Assembly: GCF_008933155.1 (NCBI RefSeq)
Contig: NZ_WBVP01000002.1
Span: 1-64,000 of the forward strand
Length of the DNA stretch: 64,000 nt
Origin: Aliivibrio finisterrensis
Lineage (GTDB): Bacteria > Pseudomonadota > Gammaproteobacteria > Enterobacterales > Vibrionaceae
Reading direction: 5' to 3'
Within the stretch, counting starts at the first letter, position 1. Each line of letters opens with the position of its first letter. The translations under genes were made by a program, and so were the position numbers. Positions 26,310 to 36,069 of the stretch are shown one piece after another. A model generated the notes under the pieces. The model was not told the DNA's origin. It ran no database searches and saw nothing but the letters and a program-made list of their open reading frames with translations.

Positions 26310-27581
26310 CTAATTACTTGGTATTTCCTTCTCCGCCCACTTATATAAACCAATCATTAGTAAAGAAAGAATAAAACAAGCAATAAACAGAGGGCTCGCA
26401 CCACCAAGTTGAATAAGCACTCCGCCAACGAGAGGAGCAAGTGCAAACCCTAGCCCGTAAATCGCGGCGGCACCAAAATAACTTCCTCGTAAATGTTTAG
26501 GCGCTAATTGGTCTATTTGTACATTCAAGGTTGGGAAGGCTATCACCTCTCCCACACTTAAAATAAGACATGCCATTAGCCACCCAACAGGAAAATCAAT
26601 AGGTACCATTAAAAAGCCAATTTGCGCCAGGGCCATCATCGCCATACCAATACGAGTACGTGTAAATAGTGGAACATTCTCAAGTAGCTTTAACATCGGA
26701 AACTGCAAGACCACAATTGTTAATGTATTTACTAACACCAAGCCACTAATAAACTTGGCAGCATCGACAATATCGGTACGAACAATAACTTGAGGGATCG
26801 AAGATTCATACTGACCATAGACAAACATCATAATTAAATTTGCGGCTATCAATTTAATAAAGAGTTTATCTTTACTGATGATCCGAACGGTTGAGAAAAA
26901 AGACGTTACATCACTTGTCCTTTTAGACAGCAATGTTTCGCTATTACTTCTAGCAAAAGAGATAAACAAAAAGAGACCAAAAGCTAAATAGGTAACTCCA
27001 GTAATTAAAAACAGAATTTTGGGATGAGCTAAACCTAAAGTAATACCAATTAAAGGACCAATAGCCCCACCTACATTAATGAAGAAATAACGAACATTAA
27101 GCGCGAGTTCTCTGTCTTTGTCATCGTCTAGGTTATCTCCAATCACCGCCTTTGCAGGAGCTTCAATCATTGGTCGCATTAAGCCGCACATACCGACTAA
27201 AACAAATAACTGAAAAATAGAGTTCGCAAGACCAATTCCTGAATACGAAAACGCCGCAATAATACAGCCTGAAACCATCACCCACTTACGGCCAAATTTA
27301 TCAGATAACCAACCAGAATATAGTCCCGTAAATGAACCCACCACTGCCGAGCCTGCTAAAATAGCCCCTACCGTTACTGCACTGGCATTAAAATCTTGAT
27401 ATAAAATGACAATAAGAAAGGGCCACGCCATAAAATACGTAGTTCGCGCTAGAAGAGTTCCAACCAATACCGTCCAGATAATATGATTAAAACGAGAAAG
27501 GCGTCCCCATTGTAATACGCTTCCACTTTCTTCCGTTTCTTCTACGCCACTATTTCCATCCGCTGTTTTTGTCTCTTCCAT
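26310..27581 (-). CDS. MFS transporter
   Basis: A 423-residue inner membrane protein with about 12 hydrophobic segments and the MFS loop motif GWLSDKFGRKWVM (near residue 113). An acidic, hydrophilic N-terminal tail of about 28 residues precedes the first helix. It resembles drug-efflux MFS proteins of the MdtH/YdeE kind, but the substrate is not clear. It stands alone on the minus strand, divergent from a yeiH-like gene. Confidence 0.8.
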   Translation of the reverse strand: MEETKTADGNSGVEETEESGSVLQWGRLSRFNHIIWTVLVGTLLARTTYFMAWPFLIVILYQDFNASAVTVGAILAGSAVVGSFTGLYSGWLSDKFGRKWVMVSGCIIAAFSYSGIGLANSIFQLFVLVGMCGLMRPMIEAPAKAVIGDNLDDDKDRELALNVRYFFINVGGAIGPLIGITLGLAHPKILFLITGVTYLAFGLFLFISFARSNSETLLSKRTSDVTSFFSTVRIISKDKLFIKLIAANLIMMFVYGQYESSIPQVIVRTDIVDAAKFISGLVLVNTLTIVVLQFPMLKLLENVPLFTRTRIGMAMMALAQIGFLMVPIDFPVGWLMACLILSVGEVIAFPTLNVQIDQLAPKHLRGSYFGAAAIYGLGFALAPLVGGVLIQLGGASPLFIACFILSLLMIGLYKWAEKEIPSN

Positions 27582-27848
27582 ACTCCCTCCTTGGGATCTG
27601 CTACCTAGCCATTTTATTATTTTTCTTTGTTTAAAAAGTATACCGATTAACCTTGAATTTATAAGAGTGTAACTCTCTTAAATTTACTTTTATTTTTAAG
27701 AGATCCAGTCTATTGCGCTGCATTACGAATCATTTTTAAAACCCTTACTTATGTTAAGGTTTATTTAACCTAATATATTGAATTATTAAACTTACTAAAC
27801 AGAATAAAAGTGATATCTTTGCTTTATCTATACCTACGAATAATAAAC

Positions 27849-28790
27849 ATGACTTTTAATAAATCCCATTTGCAACATTACTTTCCTTTTTATCTTGCTG
27901 CACTATTAACGCTCACCCCTTGGGTTAGTTCACCTACCGCTTTAGTTATGGGTTTTGCTTTAGCAAGCTTTGGTTTTGTACCCACGACTTTTGCATTGGG
28001 AAAAGTCACTAAAAAATTATTAGCTTACTCTATTGTTGGCTTAGGGTTTGGTATTCAGCTGAATGAAGCAATAGAAGCAACTTCAAATGGAATTGGTATT
28101 ATTTTATCAACCATTGTGGGCACACTCGTTTTAGGTTGGTTACTAGCACGATTGATGAAACTGGATAAAGTGACAGGCCATCTGATCGCATCGGGTACTG
28201 CTATTTGTGGCGGTAGTGCTATTGCTGCAGTTGCTCCTGCGATTAATGCCGATGAAGAATCTACAGGTCTTGCTTTAGCTACCGTATTTGTATTGAACTC
28301 AATTGCACTATTCATTTTTCCTGTCATTGGCCATGCATTAGAGCTAAGCCAACACGCCTTTGGTACTTGGGCAGCTATTGCGATTCACGATACTTCATCC
28401 GTGGTTGGTGCTGCTTCTGCATACGGTGAAGAAGCATTAAAAACAGCAACAACGCTTAAATTAGCGCGTGCATTATGGATTGTTCCTGTTGCCTTTATTA
28501 GTGCTCTTCTTTTTCGTAGCAACAGTAAAAAAATCACGATCCCTTACTTTATCCTTTTCTACTGCTTAGCTATTTTAATCAGCGATAACCTACCGCAGTT
28601 CAATCTAGTTTATGAAGGCATTTTTGATATATCGAAAAAGCTCTTAGTTCTGTGCTTATTCTTTATCGGCTGCGGTATTTCGATTGAAAAAATAAAAGCG
28701 GCGGGCGCAAAACCATTGATCTTTGGTATTAGTTTGTGGATTGTGATATCAACAACCTCGCTGTTTTATATTATGAATTACGCTTCATAA
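27849..28790 (+). CDS. YeiH/UPF0324-family membrane protein
   Basis: A 313-residue membrane protein with about ten hydrophobic segments; [20 protein letters not shown] and [18 protein letters not shown] are the two conserved motifs of the YeiH (putative sulfate exporter, Cons_hypoth698) family. Family members are often controlled by LysR-type regulators of sulfur metabolism; no such gene is adjacent here. The ATG at 27849 is chosen because the family begins near this point; an in-frame GTG at 27810 is possible and neither has a strong ribosome binding site. Confidence 0.8.
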   Translation: MTFNKSHLQHYFPFYLAALLTLTPWVSSPTALVMGFALASFGFVPTTFALGKVTKKLLAYSIVGLGFGIQLNEAIEATSNGIGIILSTIVGTLVLGWLLARLMKLDKVTGHLIASGTAICGGSAIAAVAPAINADEESTGLALATVFVLNSIALFIFPVIGHALELSQHAFGTWAAIAIHDTSSVVGAASAYGEEALKTATTLKLARALWIVPVAFISALLFRSNSKKITIPYFILFYCLAILISDNLPQFNLVYEGIFDISKKLLVLCLFFIGCGISIEKIKAAGAKPLIFGISLWIVISTTSLFYIMNYAS

Positions 28791-28879
28791 CTAACTTACT
28801 GAATGACAGCCTTTTTACATGAAGTCCTATTTTTAATAAATAGCTACATACTAAATAATTAAGGCTGTCGCATTTTTTT

Positions 28880-29530
28880 TCAATTCAAAATACCAAGATA
28901 CAGCTCAGTTACCCTACTCGTACATTTAAGATTCACTTCCATTCGTTGATAATGTGAAATAGTCTTTTTTAGATACTCTTGATGATCACTATCTGATAAA
29001 TTCCACATATCGCTTCCAACAGGCGCAATCGGTTTTGCTGCTTGATTACTAATATGCAGCACTTCATAAAAGCGTTTGTTCTCTTTTACTACTGTTTCTG
29101 ATATCAGACCAAAGCCCATCTCTACCAACTCACATCTAACCATATAGTTATGTAATACTGGGCAAAGAATGAACTCCAGCTCAATATCACTATTACGTGT
29201 CTGAATAGAACGCACCAACTCAATCAACAAGTCCCCACCAACGCCTGCAATAATAATCAGGTTCTTTTTACCCTTAACTAACGGTAAATTGGCGACATCC
29301 ATACAATGCACTTGCCACTGAGACTGAATTGCCGATGCGTGTTTTTGAAGCTGACTTTCAAGATCAACCATCAGCTCATCCACGACATCAACAAAGTGGA
29401 TCACACTCTTAGGTTGTGAGCTCAGCAAAGCAACACCTAGTTGGCCATGATCACAACAGCAATCCCAAATATGATCATAGTGATCGGTAACTTTATTTTT
29501 TATGGTATCTAATCGAGAACTTAACTTCAT
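28880..29530 (-). CDS. trmK: TrmK-family tRNA (adenine-N1)-methyltransferase
   Basis: A 216-residue SAM-dependent methyltransferase. The SAM-binding loop is WDCCCDHGQLGVALL (near residue 22), followed by FVDVVDELMVDLE and the IIIAGVGGDLLIELV motif typical of TrmK, which methylates N1 of adenine 22 in tRNA in Bacillus. The C-terminal helical domain present in Gram-positive TrmK is shorter here. Vibrios have such a protein, but its target in Gram-negatives is not proven. Monocistronic. Confidence 0.78.
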   Translation of the reverse strand: MKLSSRLDTIKNKVTDHYDHIWDCCCDHGQLGVALLSSQPKSVIHFVDVVDELMVDLESQLQKHASAIQSQWQVHCMDVANLPLVKGKKNLIIIAGVGGDLLIELVRSIQTRNSDIELEFILCPVLHNYMVRCELVEMGFGLISETVVKENKRFYEVLHISNQAAKPIAPVGSDMWNLSDSDHQEYLKKTISHYQRMEVNLKCTSRVTELYLGILN

Positions 29531-29631
29531 TAGCCTGTATCAGTAGTAAAAATCAGCGACAGTATATAGTATTTTTTTCATAAAATTCAGGTAAGCTAGC
29601 TAATAGTATTTTTAATCCAATGGTAACTATG

Positions 29632-30441
29632 ATGTATAAATTAATCGCACTGGATATGGATGGCACTCTGCTTAATTCAGATAAACAAATCTCAGCAGAA
29701 AACAAAGCAGCGATTGCTGCAGCTCGTGAAAAAGGCGTTGTGGTTGTATTAGCTTCAGGTCGCCCAATCAACGGAATGAAGTCACAACTTGAAGAATTAG
29801 GAATGACTACTGAGGACGACTATGTTCTTAGCTACAATGCTTCACTGGTTCAAAAAGTAAAAAGTGAAGAAGTGATCCGCAGCCAAATCATTACGGGCGT
29901 TGATGCAAAAGCCATTGCTAAGCTAGCTAAAAAGCTTGGGGTTCATGTTCATGCTTTCTCTCAAGAAAAAGGCTTAATTACCCCACAATTAAATCATTAC
30001 ACCGAGCATGAATCTAGCATCACAGGTATGCCAATTACAGTTATTGATTTTGAAGAACTGGCTGATGACGAACAAATCATGAAAGCGATGATGATTGATG
30101 AGCCAGAACTACTTTCAGCTGCCATCAAACAACTGCCCACAGCACTATATGAGCAATTTACTATTGTACAAAGTGCGCCTTTCTTCTTGGAGTTTTTAAA
30201 CCCAAACAGCAATAAAGGCGTCGGTGTAAAAGCACTGGCGGATCATCTTGGTATTACTGCAGATGAAGTTATTTGCATGGGCGATGCGGGCAATGACTGG
30301 CATATGATCAAATACGCAGGTCTTGGCGTTGCAATGGCGAACGCGACTGATGATATCAAAGAAATTGCGAACCATATTACCGTTAGCAATAATGATCACG
30401 GCGTCGCTAAAGTGATTGAAGAGTTTGTACTGAACGCTTAA
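29632..30441 (+). CDS. yidA: Cof-type HAD sugar phosphatase (YidA-like)
   Basis: A 269-residue HAD-family hydrolase, with the nucleophile motif MYKLIALDMDGTLLN at the start, VLASGRPING (motif II) and ICMGDAGNDWHMI with the metal-binding Asp pair (motif IV), plus a Cof-type C2 cap domain in between. YidA dephosphorylates sugar phosphates such as erythrose-4-phosphate. ATG codons at 29620 and 29629 are also in frame; the one at 29632 has GGTAAC upstream and gives the family's usual N-terminus. Followed by a strong terminator. Confidence 0.85.
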   Translation: MYKLIALDMDGTLLNSDKQISAENKAAIAAAREKGVVVVLASGRPINGMKSQLEELGMTTEDDYVLSYNASLVQKVKSEEVIRSQIITGVDAKAIAKLAKKLGVHVHAFSQEKGLITPQLNHYTEHESSITGMPITVIDFEELADDEQIMKAMMIDEPELLSAAIKQLPTALYEQFTIVQSAPFFLEFLNPNSNKGVGVKALADHLGITADEVICMGDAGNDWHMIKYAGLGVAMANATDDIKEIANHITVSNNDHGVAKVIEEFVLNA

Positions 30442-30483
30442 TCATTTACGTTATATTGATAACTCAACATACCTAACAAACAA

Positions 30484-30520
30484 AACCCCAGAGTATTTTC
30501 ACACTCTGGGGTTTTATTTA
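30484..30520. terminator. Bidirectional terminator
   Basis: AAAACCCCAGAGT and ACTCTGGGGTTTT form a 13-bp stem with A and T flanks, between convergent yidA and an MFS gene. Confidence 0.9.
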
Positions 30521-30533
30521 ATTCAGTAGATAA

Positions 30534-31829
30534 TTAAGCTTCTGATTCAACCAGTTTGCCCTCTTGATCGCCCCCGTTTTTCTTCTTCAGTGAAATCAGG
30601 ATAAGTGAACACACCATACCAAGTACCGCAACTGTTAAGCCGATACCAAAGATCATTTGATAGGCTTCAATCGCAGGGTAAGTATCGATAATCCAGCCAT
30701 TCAATGCATAAGCCCAGAACACAGAAGCGTAAGCCGCAAACGAACCCACACTCATTGCAGAGCCGCTGTAATCTTTTGGTACTCCAGCTTCAGCCACTGG
30801 TGCTAAGATAATTCCTTTTGCTAAGAAAATACTGAATGAGAAACACATCAGTAGCACCATGTTCATCATTAGCATTCCTTCAGTCTTAGGCAACGCAATA
30901 GTGACGCCTAAACAAACTGCGGTTAAACCTAATGCAAAGAACATCATTTTAATTGAAGATTTAAAGACAAAGTCAGCAATCGAACCCGCAACCAAACCAG
31001 CAACTACACCCATTGCACCGGTATTAATAATACCGAAAACCGCCGCTTGTGCTGTTGATAATCCAAATACCGCTTGTAGATAAGGAACCGTGTAAATTAG
31101 AGTGATGTAAATCCAATATACCGTTAAAGACGTAATCGCTGCTAACCATACCGTTGGCATTTTCAATACATGAAATAAACCTTTTAACGCTTCTTTGTTT
31201 TTGCTTTCACCTTGTTTGATTTCCATGTGGTTATCTGGCACAAATTTCCATACACAGAAAATCATAGGAAGAATAAGTAACGTGTAGAAAACAATCGCGC
31301 CTTGGAAGACAAGAATAGAGCCGCCAACCAGTGCCATAATACCAACGATAGCAGCATTCATGCTCATTTCAGCCGCGCGTCGCACAGATTCTAACAAGCC
31401 AAATGCCATGCCTTTGTTTTTATCGCCAGACATTAACGTTACACCATTCACAACCGCAGGCCAGAATGCTGCATCGACTAAGCCCCAAAGACCCGCAATC
31501 ACAACCAGAACACTAAAACCGGGCTCTAAGAAAATAATCCCCATCATGCTCAAAAATCGAATACTCAAACTGGTGATTAAAATGGATTTTACAGAAAAGC
31601 GGTTATTGACCCAGCCAGCCGGAATATAGAAGAACATCGCTGAACCAATCAGCGTAAACAAGATCCCCATTTGGGTATTGTCTATTTGAAGAACTTCTAA
31701 AAGTAAATTGTAGAATGTGCCTTTAAATGCCTCAAAAGCAGAGTAAATGATCTGTCCTGACATCACGACTGAGAAGAAGCCAAATAGTTGGTTTCGACTG
31801 GTAAACCCTATTTTTTCAAATAAGTTCAT
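30534..31829 (-). CDS. MFS transporter next to glycerophosphodiesterase
   Basis: A 431-residue membrane protein with about 12 hydrophobic segments (AGWVNNRFSVKSI in the MFS loop position, a large hydrophilic loop near residue 205). It lies 42 bases downstream of the glycerophosphodiesterase gene on the same strand, so the pair probably imports and cleaves glycerophosphodiesters or takes up a product such as glycerol-3-phosphate; this role is inferred from the neighbour only. Confidence 0.78.
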   Translation of the reverse strand: MNLFEKIGFTSRNQLFGFFSVVMSGQIIYSAFEAFKGTFYNLLLEVLQIDNTQMGILFTLIGSAMFFYIPAGWVNNRFSVKSILITSLSIRFLSMMGIIFLEPGFSVLVVIAGLWGLVDAAFWPAVVNGVTLMSGDKNKGMAFGLLESVRRAAEMSMNAAIVGIMALVGGSILVFQGAIVFYTLLILPMIFCVWKFVPDNHMEIKQGESKNKEALKGLFHVLKMPTVWLAAITSLTVYWIYITLIYTVPYLQAVFGLSTAQAAVFGIINTGAMGVVAGLVAGSIADFVFKSSIKMMFFALGLTAVCLGVTIALPKTEGMLMMNMVLLMCFSFSIFLAKGIILAPVAEAGVPKDYSGSAMSVGSFAAYASVFWAYALNGWIIDTYPAIEAYQMIFGIGLTVAVLGMVCSLILISLKKKNGGDQEGKLVESEA

Positions 31830-31871
31830 AGCGGGTATCCTTTCACGTTATTGTTTTTAATATTGTAATTA

Positions 31872-32615
31872 TTATTTTCTAGCTTTGTATTTCGATGGGA
31901 ATTGATGTGCTATATCAGTACAAATACCATCAACTCCCCAATTAAACAGTTCGTTTGCACGAGCTAAATCATTCACAGTCCAAACATTGACTTTAATGCC
32001 TGATGCTTTGAATTTTTGTACCATTTCACGAGTTAGGCCTTTCTCTTCAGGATGAATATAATCTGCTTCACACCATTCAATAATTGAATTCCAGTCATCC
32101 CATAAGTTATGACTTTCAAACAAACACGCAATTTTAGTTTGAGGACTTTTACGCTTAAACTCTGATAATACAAGGTGGTTAAAACTTGAAATAATCAGCT
32201 CTCTTTCTGGCGCTAATTCTTTAAGAGCAATGATCAAATTATCAATCAACAGATGACTTAGTTTCGCACTTGCTGAACACGACTTAATTTCAATGTTTAA
32301 ATTCAGTTCTTTTTCGTTCGCCATTTCGATTAATTGTTGAACAGTAGGTAAACGCTCATCAATATAATCATCACTAAACCAGCTGCCTGCATCAATAGAA
32401 GACAAATCAGCGCTACTAATGTCACATAAGCGACCGCTTTTATCAGTACAACGATCTAACGTATCATCATGAGAAATAATGACCGTACCGTCTTGAAGAA
32501 TATCCACATCACATTCAAACCATTGAACACCATGCTCTTTGCATAAAGAGAAAGCTGAAAGGGTATTTTCAGGGGCAAGAGAAGACATTCCACGATGCGC
32601 TATTAATGTTTTCAT
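31872..32615 (-). CDS. ugpQ: Glycerophosphodiester phosphodiesterase, cytoplasmic (UgpQ-like)
   Basis: A 247-residue GDPD-family TIM barrel that cleaves glycerophosphodiesters to glycerol-3-phosphate and an alcohol. MKTLIAHRGMSSLAPENTLS holds the catalytic HRG and the metal-binding ENT; FECDVDILQDGTVIISHDDT supplies the E-x-D metal site and second catalytic His; NLNIEIKSC completes it. No signal peptide, so it acts inside. The ATG at 32615 has AGGTT upstream and gives the family's N-terminus; an in-frame upstream start would add 24 unrelated residues. First gene of a two-gene unit with an MFS transporter; a 16-bp perfect palindrome lies 88 bases upstream. Confidence 0.88.
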   Translation of the reverse strand: MKTLIAHRGMSSLAPENTLSAFSLCKEHGVQWFECDVDILQDGTVIISHDDTLDRCTDKSGRLCDISSADLSSIDAGSWFSDDYIDERLPTVQQLIEMANEKELNLNIEIKSCSASAKLSHLLIDNLIIALKELAPERELIISSFNHLVLSEFKRKSPQTKIACLFESHNLWDDWNSIIEWCEADYIHPEEKGLTREMVQKFKASGIKVNVWTVNDLARANELFNWGVDGICTDIAHQFPSKYKARK

Positions 32616-32702
32616 TGTTAACCTATTTAACGTGTTAGAAGATGGGAGCGATGATAACGCGAAGTGCATGACATAAATGTGACACAAACGAACATAATGC
32701 GC

Positions 32703-32718
32703 ATTCGAACGTTCGAAT
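32703..32718. promoter_or_regulatory. Perfect palindrome upstream of the GDPD/MFS unit
   Basis: ATTCGAACGTTCGAAT is a perfect 16-bp palindrome in the promoter region of ugpQ. It looks like a repressor operator and vaguely resembles GlpR half-sites (TTCGAA-type); the binding protein is unknown. Confidence 0.6.
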
Positions 32719-32849
32719 TGGAGCTTTATCTGTTTTTTTGTCTAACAGTTAACATTATTAATTACGGTAAGATACTGATAACGTAGAACTAAATCTGGTA
32801 TAACCCTCAAAATAAACAAAATCAGTAACTATGAGTATTTATCAGACAT

Positions 32850-32886
32850 AAAAAAACCGCCAACTCATCAAAGAAATAGCGGTTAA
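32850..32886 (-). terminator. Terminator after the pirin gene
   Basis: AACCGC and GCGGTT with a T7 run on the minus strand, beyond the pirin stop codon. Confidence 0.7.
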
Positions 32887-32921
32887 TGTAGAGTGCAGAT
32901 CACCAGTAAGAACAAAGACAG

Positions 32922-33617
32922 TTACATAATAAAAACGATAGCTTTAACTTTTTCTGAACTGTTATTGCTAAATAATAATTCTGATTCCTGAGTTATTTTA
33001 AGCCCATCACCAGAACTTAGCTCCCTTTCACCAACCGACAACCCATCGTTAATACTTTGTACAAAGACCTTATTACTTAACTCGATAGAAAGTGATTGCT
33101 GAGTATTTGGCTCTAAAATAAGTTGCTTTATCACCGCATTTTGCTTAATTAAAAATGAGCCTTCACTCGCTGTTGGCGTTGCTATATCTACAAAACCTTG
33201 TTCTTGAGGGAAAGGTTTCTGTTGATAGCTCGGATCACCATTAAATACATTCGGTTGTATCCAGATTTGCAATAAATGCAATTCTTCATTTGAAGAGGGA
33301 TTAAACTCACTGTGTTGAACCCCTGACCCTGCTGACATCAACTGATATTCACCCGGTACAAGCTTCTCATTTTGTCCCATACTGTCTTTATGGGCAATTA
33401 CGCCTGACAACACAACGGTTAAGATTTCCATATTTTCATGACCATGAGGGGCAAAGCCACCTTCAGGTTTAATTCGGTCTTCATTAATCACTCGTAATGG
33501 GCCAAATCCCATATGATTCACGTCATAGTAGTGACCAAAGGAGAAGGTATGCTTTGCATTCAACCAACCAAAATTTGCACTACCACGCTCATTCGCTTTT
33601 CTTAATTCAAACATCAT
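32922..33617 (-). CDS. Pirin-family protein
   Basis: A 231-residue bicupin. The N-terminal cupin keeps the metal ligands in FAPHGHENMEILTVV (two His and Glu) and SGVQHSEFN (third His), as active quercetinase-type pirins do; the C-terminal cupin is less conserved. Pirins may degrade flavonoids or act as redox-sensing cofactors. ATG at 33617 or 33614 is read, with AAGGAG just upstream. It follows a DoxX gene by about 34 bases, and a LysR gene is divergent; DoxX-pirin pairs are common in gamma-proteobacteria and are usually linked to redox or quinone stress. Confidence 0.85.
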   Translation of the reverse strand: MMFELRKANERGSANFGWLNAKHTFSFGHYYDVNHMGFGPLRVINEDRIKPEGGFAPHGHENMEILTVVLSGVIAHKDSMGQNEKLVPGEYQLMSAGSGVQHSEFNPSSNEELHLLQIWIQPNVFNGDPSYQQKPFPQEQGFVDIATPTASEGSFLIKQNAVIKQLILEPNTQQSLSIELSNKVFVQSINDGLSVGERELSSGDGLKITQESELLFSNNSSEKVKAIVFIM

Positions 33618-33651
33618 CTTCTCCTTTATTATCACTCAAATTTACTAAACA

Positions 33652-34104
33652 TTACTTTTGCACAGAAAGTCGATCTGCTAACCAGTTATCTACCGCTACT
33701 TTACCTCCACCAGATAACATCAAAGACACACTCGCTGCTAATAGTGCTAAACCAAACTCATAACCGCCATTGGACATAAACAATCCATTAGGTAAGTGAA
33801 CACTTACAATCGCAATCAACATAGTAAATGCCAATACCAACGCCGATGGTCGAGTCAGCAAACCAAGAATAATAAATAGGCCACCAAAAAACTCAGCACT
33901 GCCTGCTAAAAATGCCATTACGACACCCGGTGCTAGTCCAATTGATTCAAAGAACTGCCCCGTGCCAGATAAACCATAACCTCCAAACCACGCAAACAGT
34001 TTTTGAGCGCCATGAGCCATAAAGATAATGCCCACAGGAATACGAAGCGCTAATGTGTTAAACCCTGCGTTTGAAGCTAATAGTTGTTCAATTTTCTGTT
34101 TCAT
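33652..34104 (-). CDS. DoxX-family inner membrane protein
   Basis: A 150-residue protein with four hydrophobic segments; RIPVGIIFMAHGAQKLFAWF near residue 22 and the later AEFFGGLFIILGLLTRPSAL are the DoxX signature. It precedes pirin in a two-gene unit and is divergent from the LysR gene at 34311. The family has been tied to redox stress and quinone-related functions; the precise role is not known. Confidence 0.85.
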   Translation of the reverse strand: MKQKIEQLLASNAGFNTLALRIPVGIIFMAHGAQKLFAWFGGYGLSGTGQFFESIGLAPGVVMAFLAGSAEFFGGLFIILGLLTRPSALVLAFTMLIAIVSVHLPNGLFMSNGGYEFGLALLAASVSLMLSGGGKVAVDNWLADRLSVQK

Positions 34105-34310
34105 TTTATTTCCTTACCAATTAAGTCTAAGAGAAGATCCCTCTGTCGTTGCTAATCAGTATAGATAATCGGTCCGTAAAGAAAATTGGAAGTATTTGAG
34201 CTTACCGTTCAAATTTTTTGAATATAAAAATTGGCATGATAAGGTAAGAGGTCTAGTATTAATTCAATTCTGTCAGATTACGACTCAATATAGATTGAAT
34301 AAGGATCGTC

Positions 34311-35201
34311 ATGCAATCACCCATCACGCTTGATGCACTAAGAGCATTAGATGCCATAGATAGAAAAGGCAGTTTTGCCGCTGCAGCTAAATCCTTATTC
34401 AAAGTCCCTTCAGCACTCACTTATACCATTAAAAAGCTCGAAGATGACCTTAATGTAATTTTGTTTGATCGCTCAAAACAGAAAGCCCAACTGACCTCTG
34501 CAGGTAAGTTGATACTAGAGCAAGGGCGAGAAATTCTAATCGCTACCGATAAATTAGAATCAGCAGTAAAGCAGCTTGATTCTGGGTGGGAAAGAAACCT
34601 TATCATCTCAAGAGATACCATTATCCCGCTAACTCCTTTGCTAGAGTCTATTCTTAAGTTCAATAAATTAGAACATGATACCAATATTACTATTTCTGAA
34701 GAATCACTCGGTGGCGGTTGGGATGCCTTACATAGTAACCGTACTGATATTGCCATTGGCGTTTCAGATCATTTACCAAAAGGCGAGTATCAAATAAAAG
34801 AAATTGGTAGAGTCGACTTTCTATTTGCAGTAAGTCAGAGTCATCCTTTGGCCCTCATAGAACGGCCTATCGAAGCCAGTGATTTATTGCTGTACCCTTC
34901 CTTAATTGTGTCTGATTCTTCTTTATTACTGCCTACCAGAGACACTGGTCTATTTAAGAGCAAACAACAAATTCGCTTTAAAACCATGCAGGCTAAAATT
35001 GAGGCTCAGACAATGGGGCTTGGTGTTGGTTTTTTACCTCGCCATTTAATTAAACAACAGCTAAACGACGGTATTTTGATTGAGAAGAAATGCGCAGTGC
35101 CAAGAGTTAACCCACCTTTATTTATTGCATGGCATAAAGATAATGATGGCAAAGCGTGTGAATGGTTTGCAAAAGAGTTAGTGCATAAAAAGTGGCTGTA
35201 A
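34311..35201 (+). CDS. LysR-family regulator of the DoxX-pirin unit
   Basis: A 296-residue LysR-type protein: N-terminal winged helix (LRALDAIDRKGSFAAAAKSL, then SALTYTIKKLEDDL) and a two-lobed effector domain. It resembles YhaJ-like and similar regulators, which act on divergent pirin/DoxX genes and quinone-related stress; the divergent position, 206 bases from DoxX, supports control of that unit. The gap between should hold the binding site. Confidence 0.85.
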   Translation: MQSPITLDALRALDAIDRKGSFAAAAKSLFKVPSALTYTIKKLEDDLNVILFDRSKQKAQLTSAGKLILEQGREILIATDKLESAVKQLDSGWERNLIISRDTIIPLTPLLESILKFNKLEHDTNITISEESLGGGWDALHSNRTDIAIGVSDHLPKGEYQIKEIGRVDFLFAVSQSHPLALIERPIEASDLLLYPSLIVSDSSLLLPTRDTGLFKSKQQIRFKTMQAKIEAQTMGLGVGFLPRHLIKQQLNDGILIEKKCAVPRVNPPLFIAWHKDNDGKACEWFAKELVHKKWL

Positions 35202-35307
35202 CCTATTTTATAACGATCATTGAAAGCATTGATTATTGGCAAGTAAATGCACTGAATTAATTAGATCGTAAAGAAATAGAGCACATTAATTAAAATGTGC
35301 TGCACCA

Positions 35308-36069
35308 TTATAAATGTAAGTAATACTCCCTCTTATCTTGATACATAGACTCATCAGCAATAGTAAACATTTTAAACAAATCAGCATTATCTGAGCATGA
35401 CCAACCAATAGAGTAATTCGCATCATACGCTTTTCCTTCTTTATCAAAGAATTTTAAGCTCTCTTGACTTACGTGTAGTTGTTCAGCCAAGAGTGTGCAT
35501 TCTTTTCTGGTCATTCCCTTAGTTAAAAGAGCAAACTCATCACCACCTATTCGATAAAGAGAGCCATTTTCACTTAATAATGCTGAAATGTGAGAACTAC
35601 TTGTTCTGATTAACTCATCACCTAAGTCATGACCATATTGATCATTAATTGCTTTGAGTCCATTTACATCTAATATGAATACTCCCAAATTCCATTCTGC
35701 TTTTGAATCTCTATAGCGTTTTTGATAATGAGCTAAATCTTCAGCGAAAGCCTGACGATTCCCACATTGCAATAATGCATCACATCTTGCTACATCAACG
35801 AGCTCCAACCATGATGAAACGTTTCTCTTATCTGCTGAATAGACAGATTTACCCGTAGGTAAACGAAGTTCACTAGCTCCAGCAGTTCCTACTTGGTGTT
35901 TATAATTAACGAGTGCCGTGCTAAATATATTAGGAATAGCCATACCAAACCCAGCAACCACACTTGCCATTCCGAGCAAAAACCAAAGACTCTCTTGATA
36001 CAAATACACCTGAACCGAGCCTATCAGGCTAAATACAACAGCCACCTGAATTAACCGTTGCGAGCTCAA
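35308..36069 (-). CDS. Deletion chimera: MFS C-terminal piece fused to a GGDEF domain
   Basis: A 253-residue frame made of two unrelated parts. Residues 1 to about 65 (ASVVAGFGMAIPNIFSTALV, NYKHQVGTAGA) are the two helices before the C-terminus of a Bcr/CflA-type MFS drug transporter; residues about 90-253 are a diguanylate cyclase domain with the intact active site RIGGDEFALL and CGNRQAF. The frame opens with TTG and has no ribosome binding site, since the real MFS start has been lost. It overlaps the truncated AraC gene at 36058 head to head by 12 bases. Deletions at both ends explain this. Whether the GGDEF part is expressed is doubtful. Confidence 0.7.
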   Translation of the reverse strand: MSSQRLIQVAVVFSLIGSVQVYLYQESLWFLLGMASVVAGFGMAIPNIFSTALVNYKHQVGTAGASELRLPTGKSVYSADKRNVSSWLELVDVARCDALLQCGNRQAFAEDLAHYQKRYRDSKAEWNLGVFILDVNGLKAINDQYGHDLGDELIRTSSSHISALLSENGSLYRIGGDEFALLTKGMTRKECTLLAEQLHVSQESLKFFDKEGKAYDANYSIGWSCSDNADLFKMFTIADESMYQDKREYYLHL

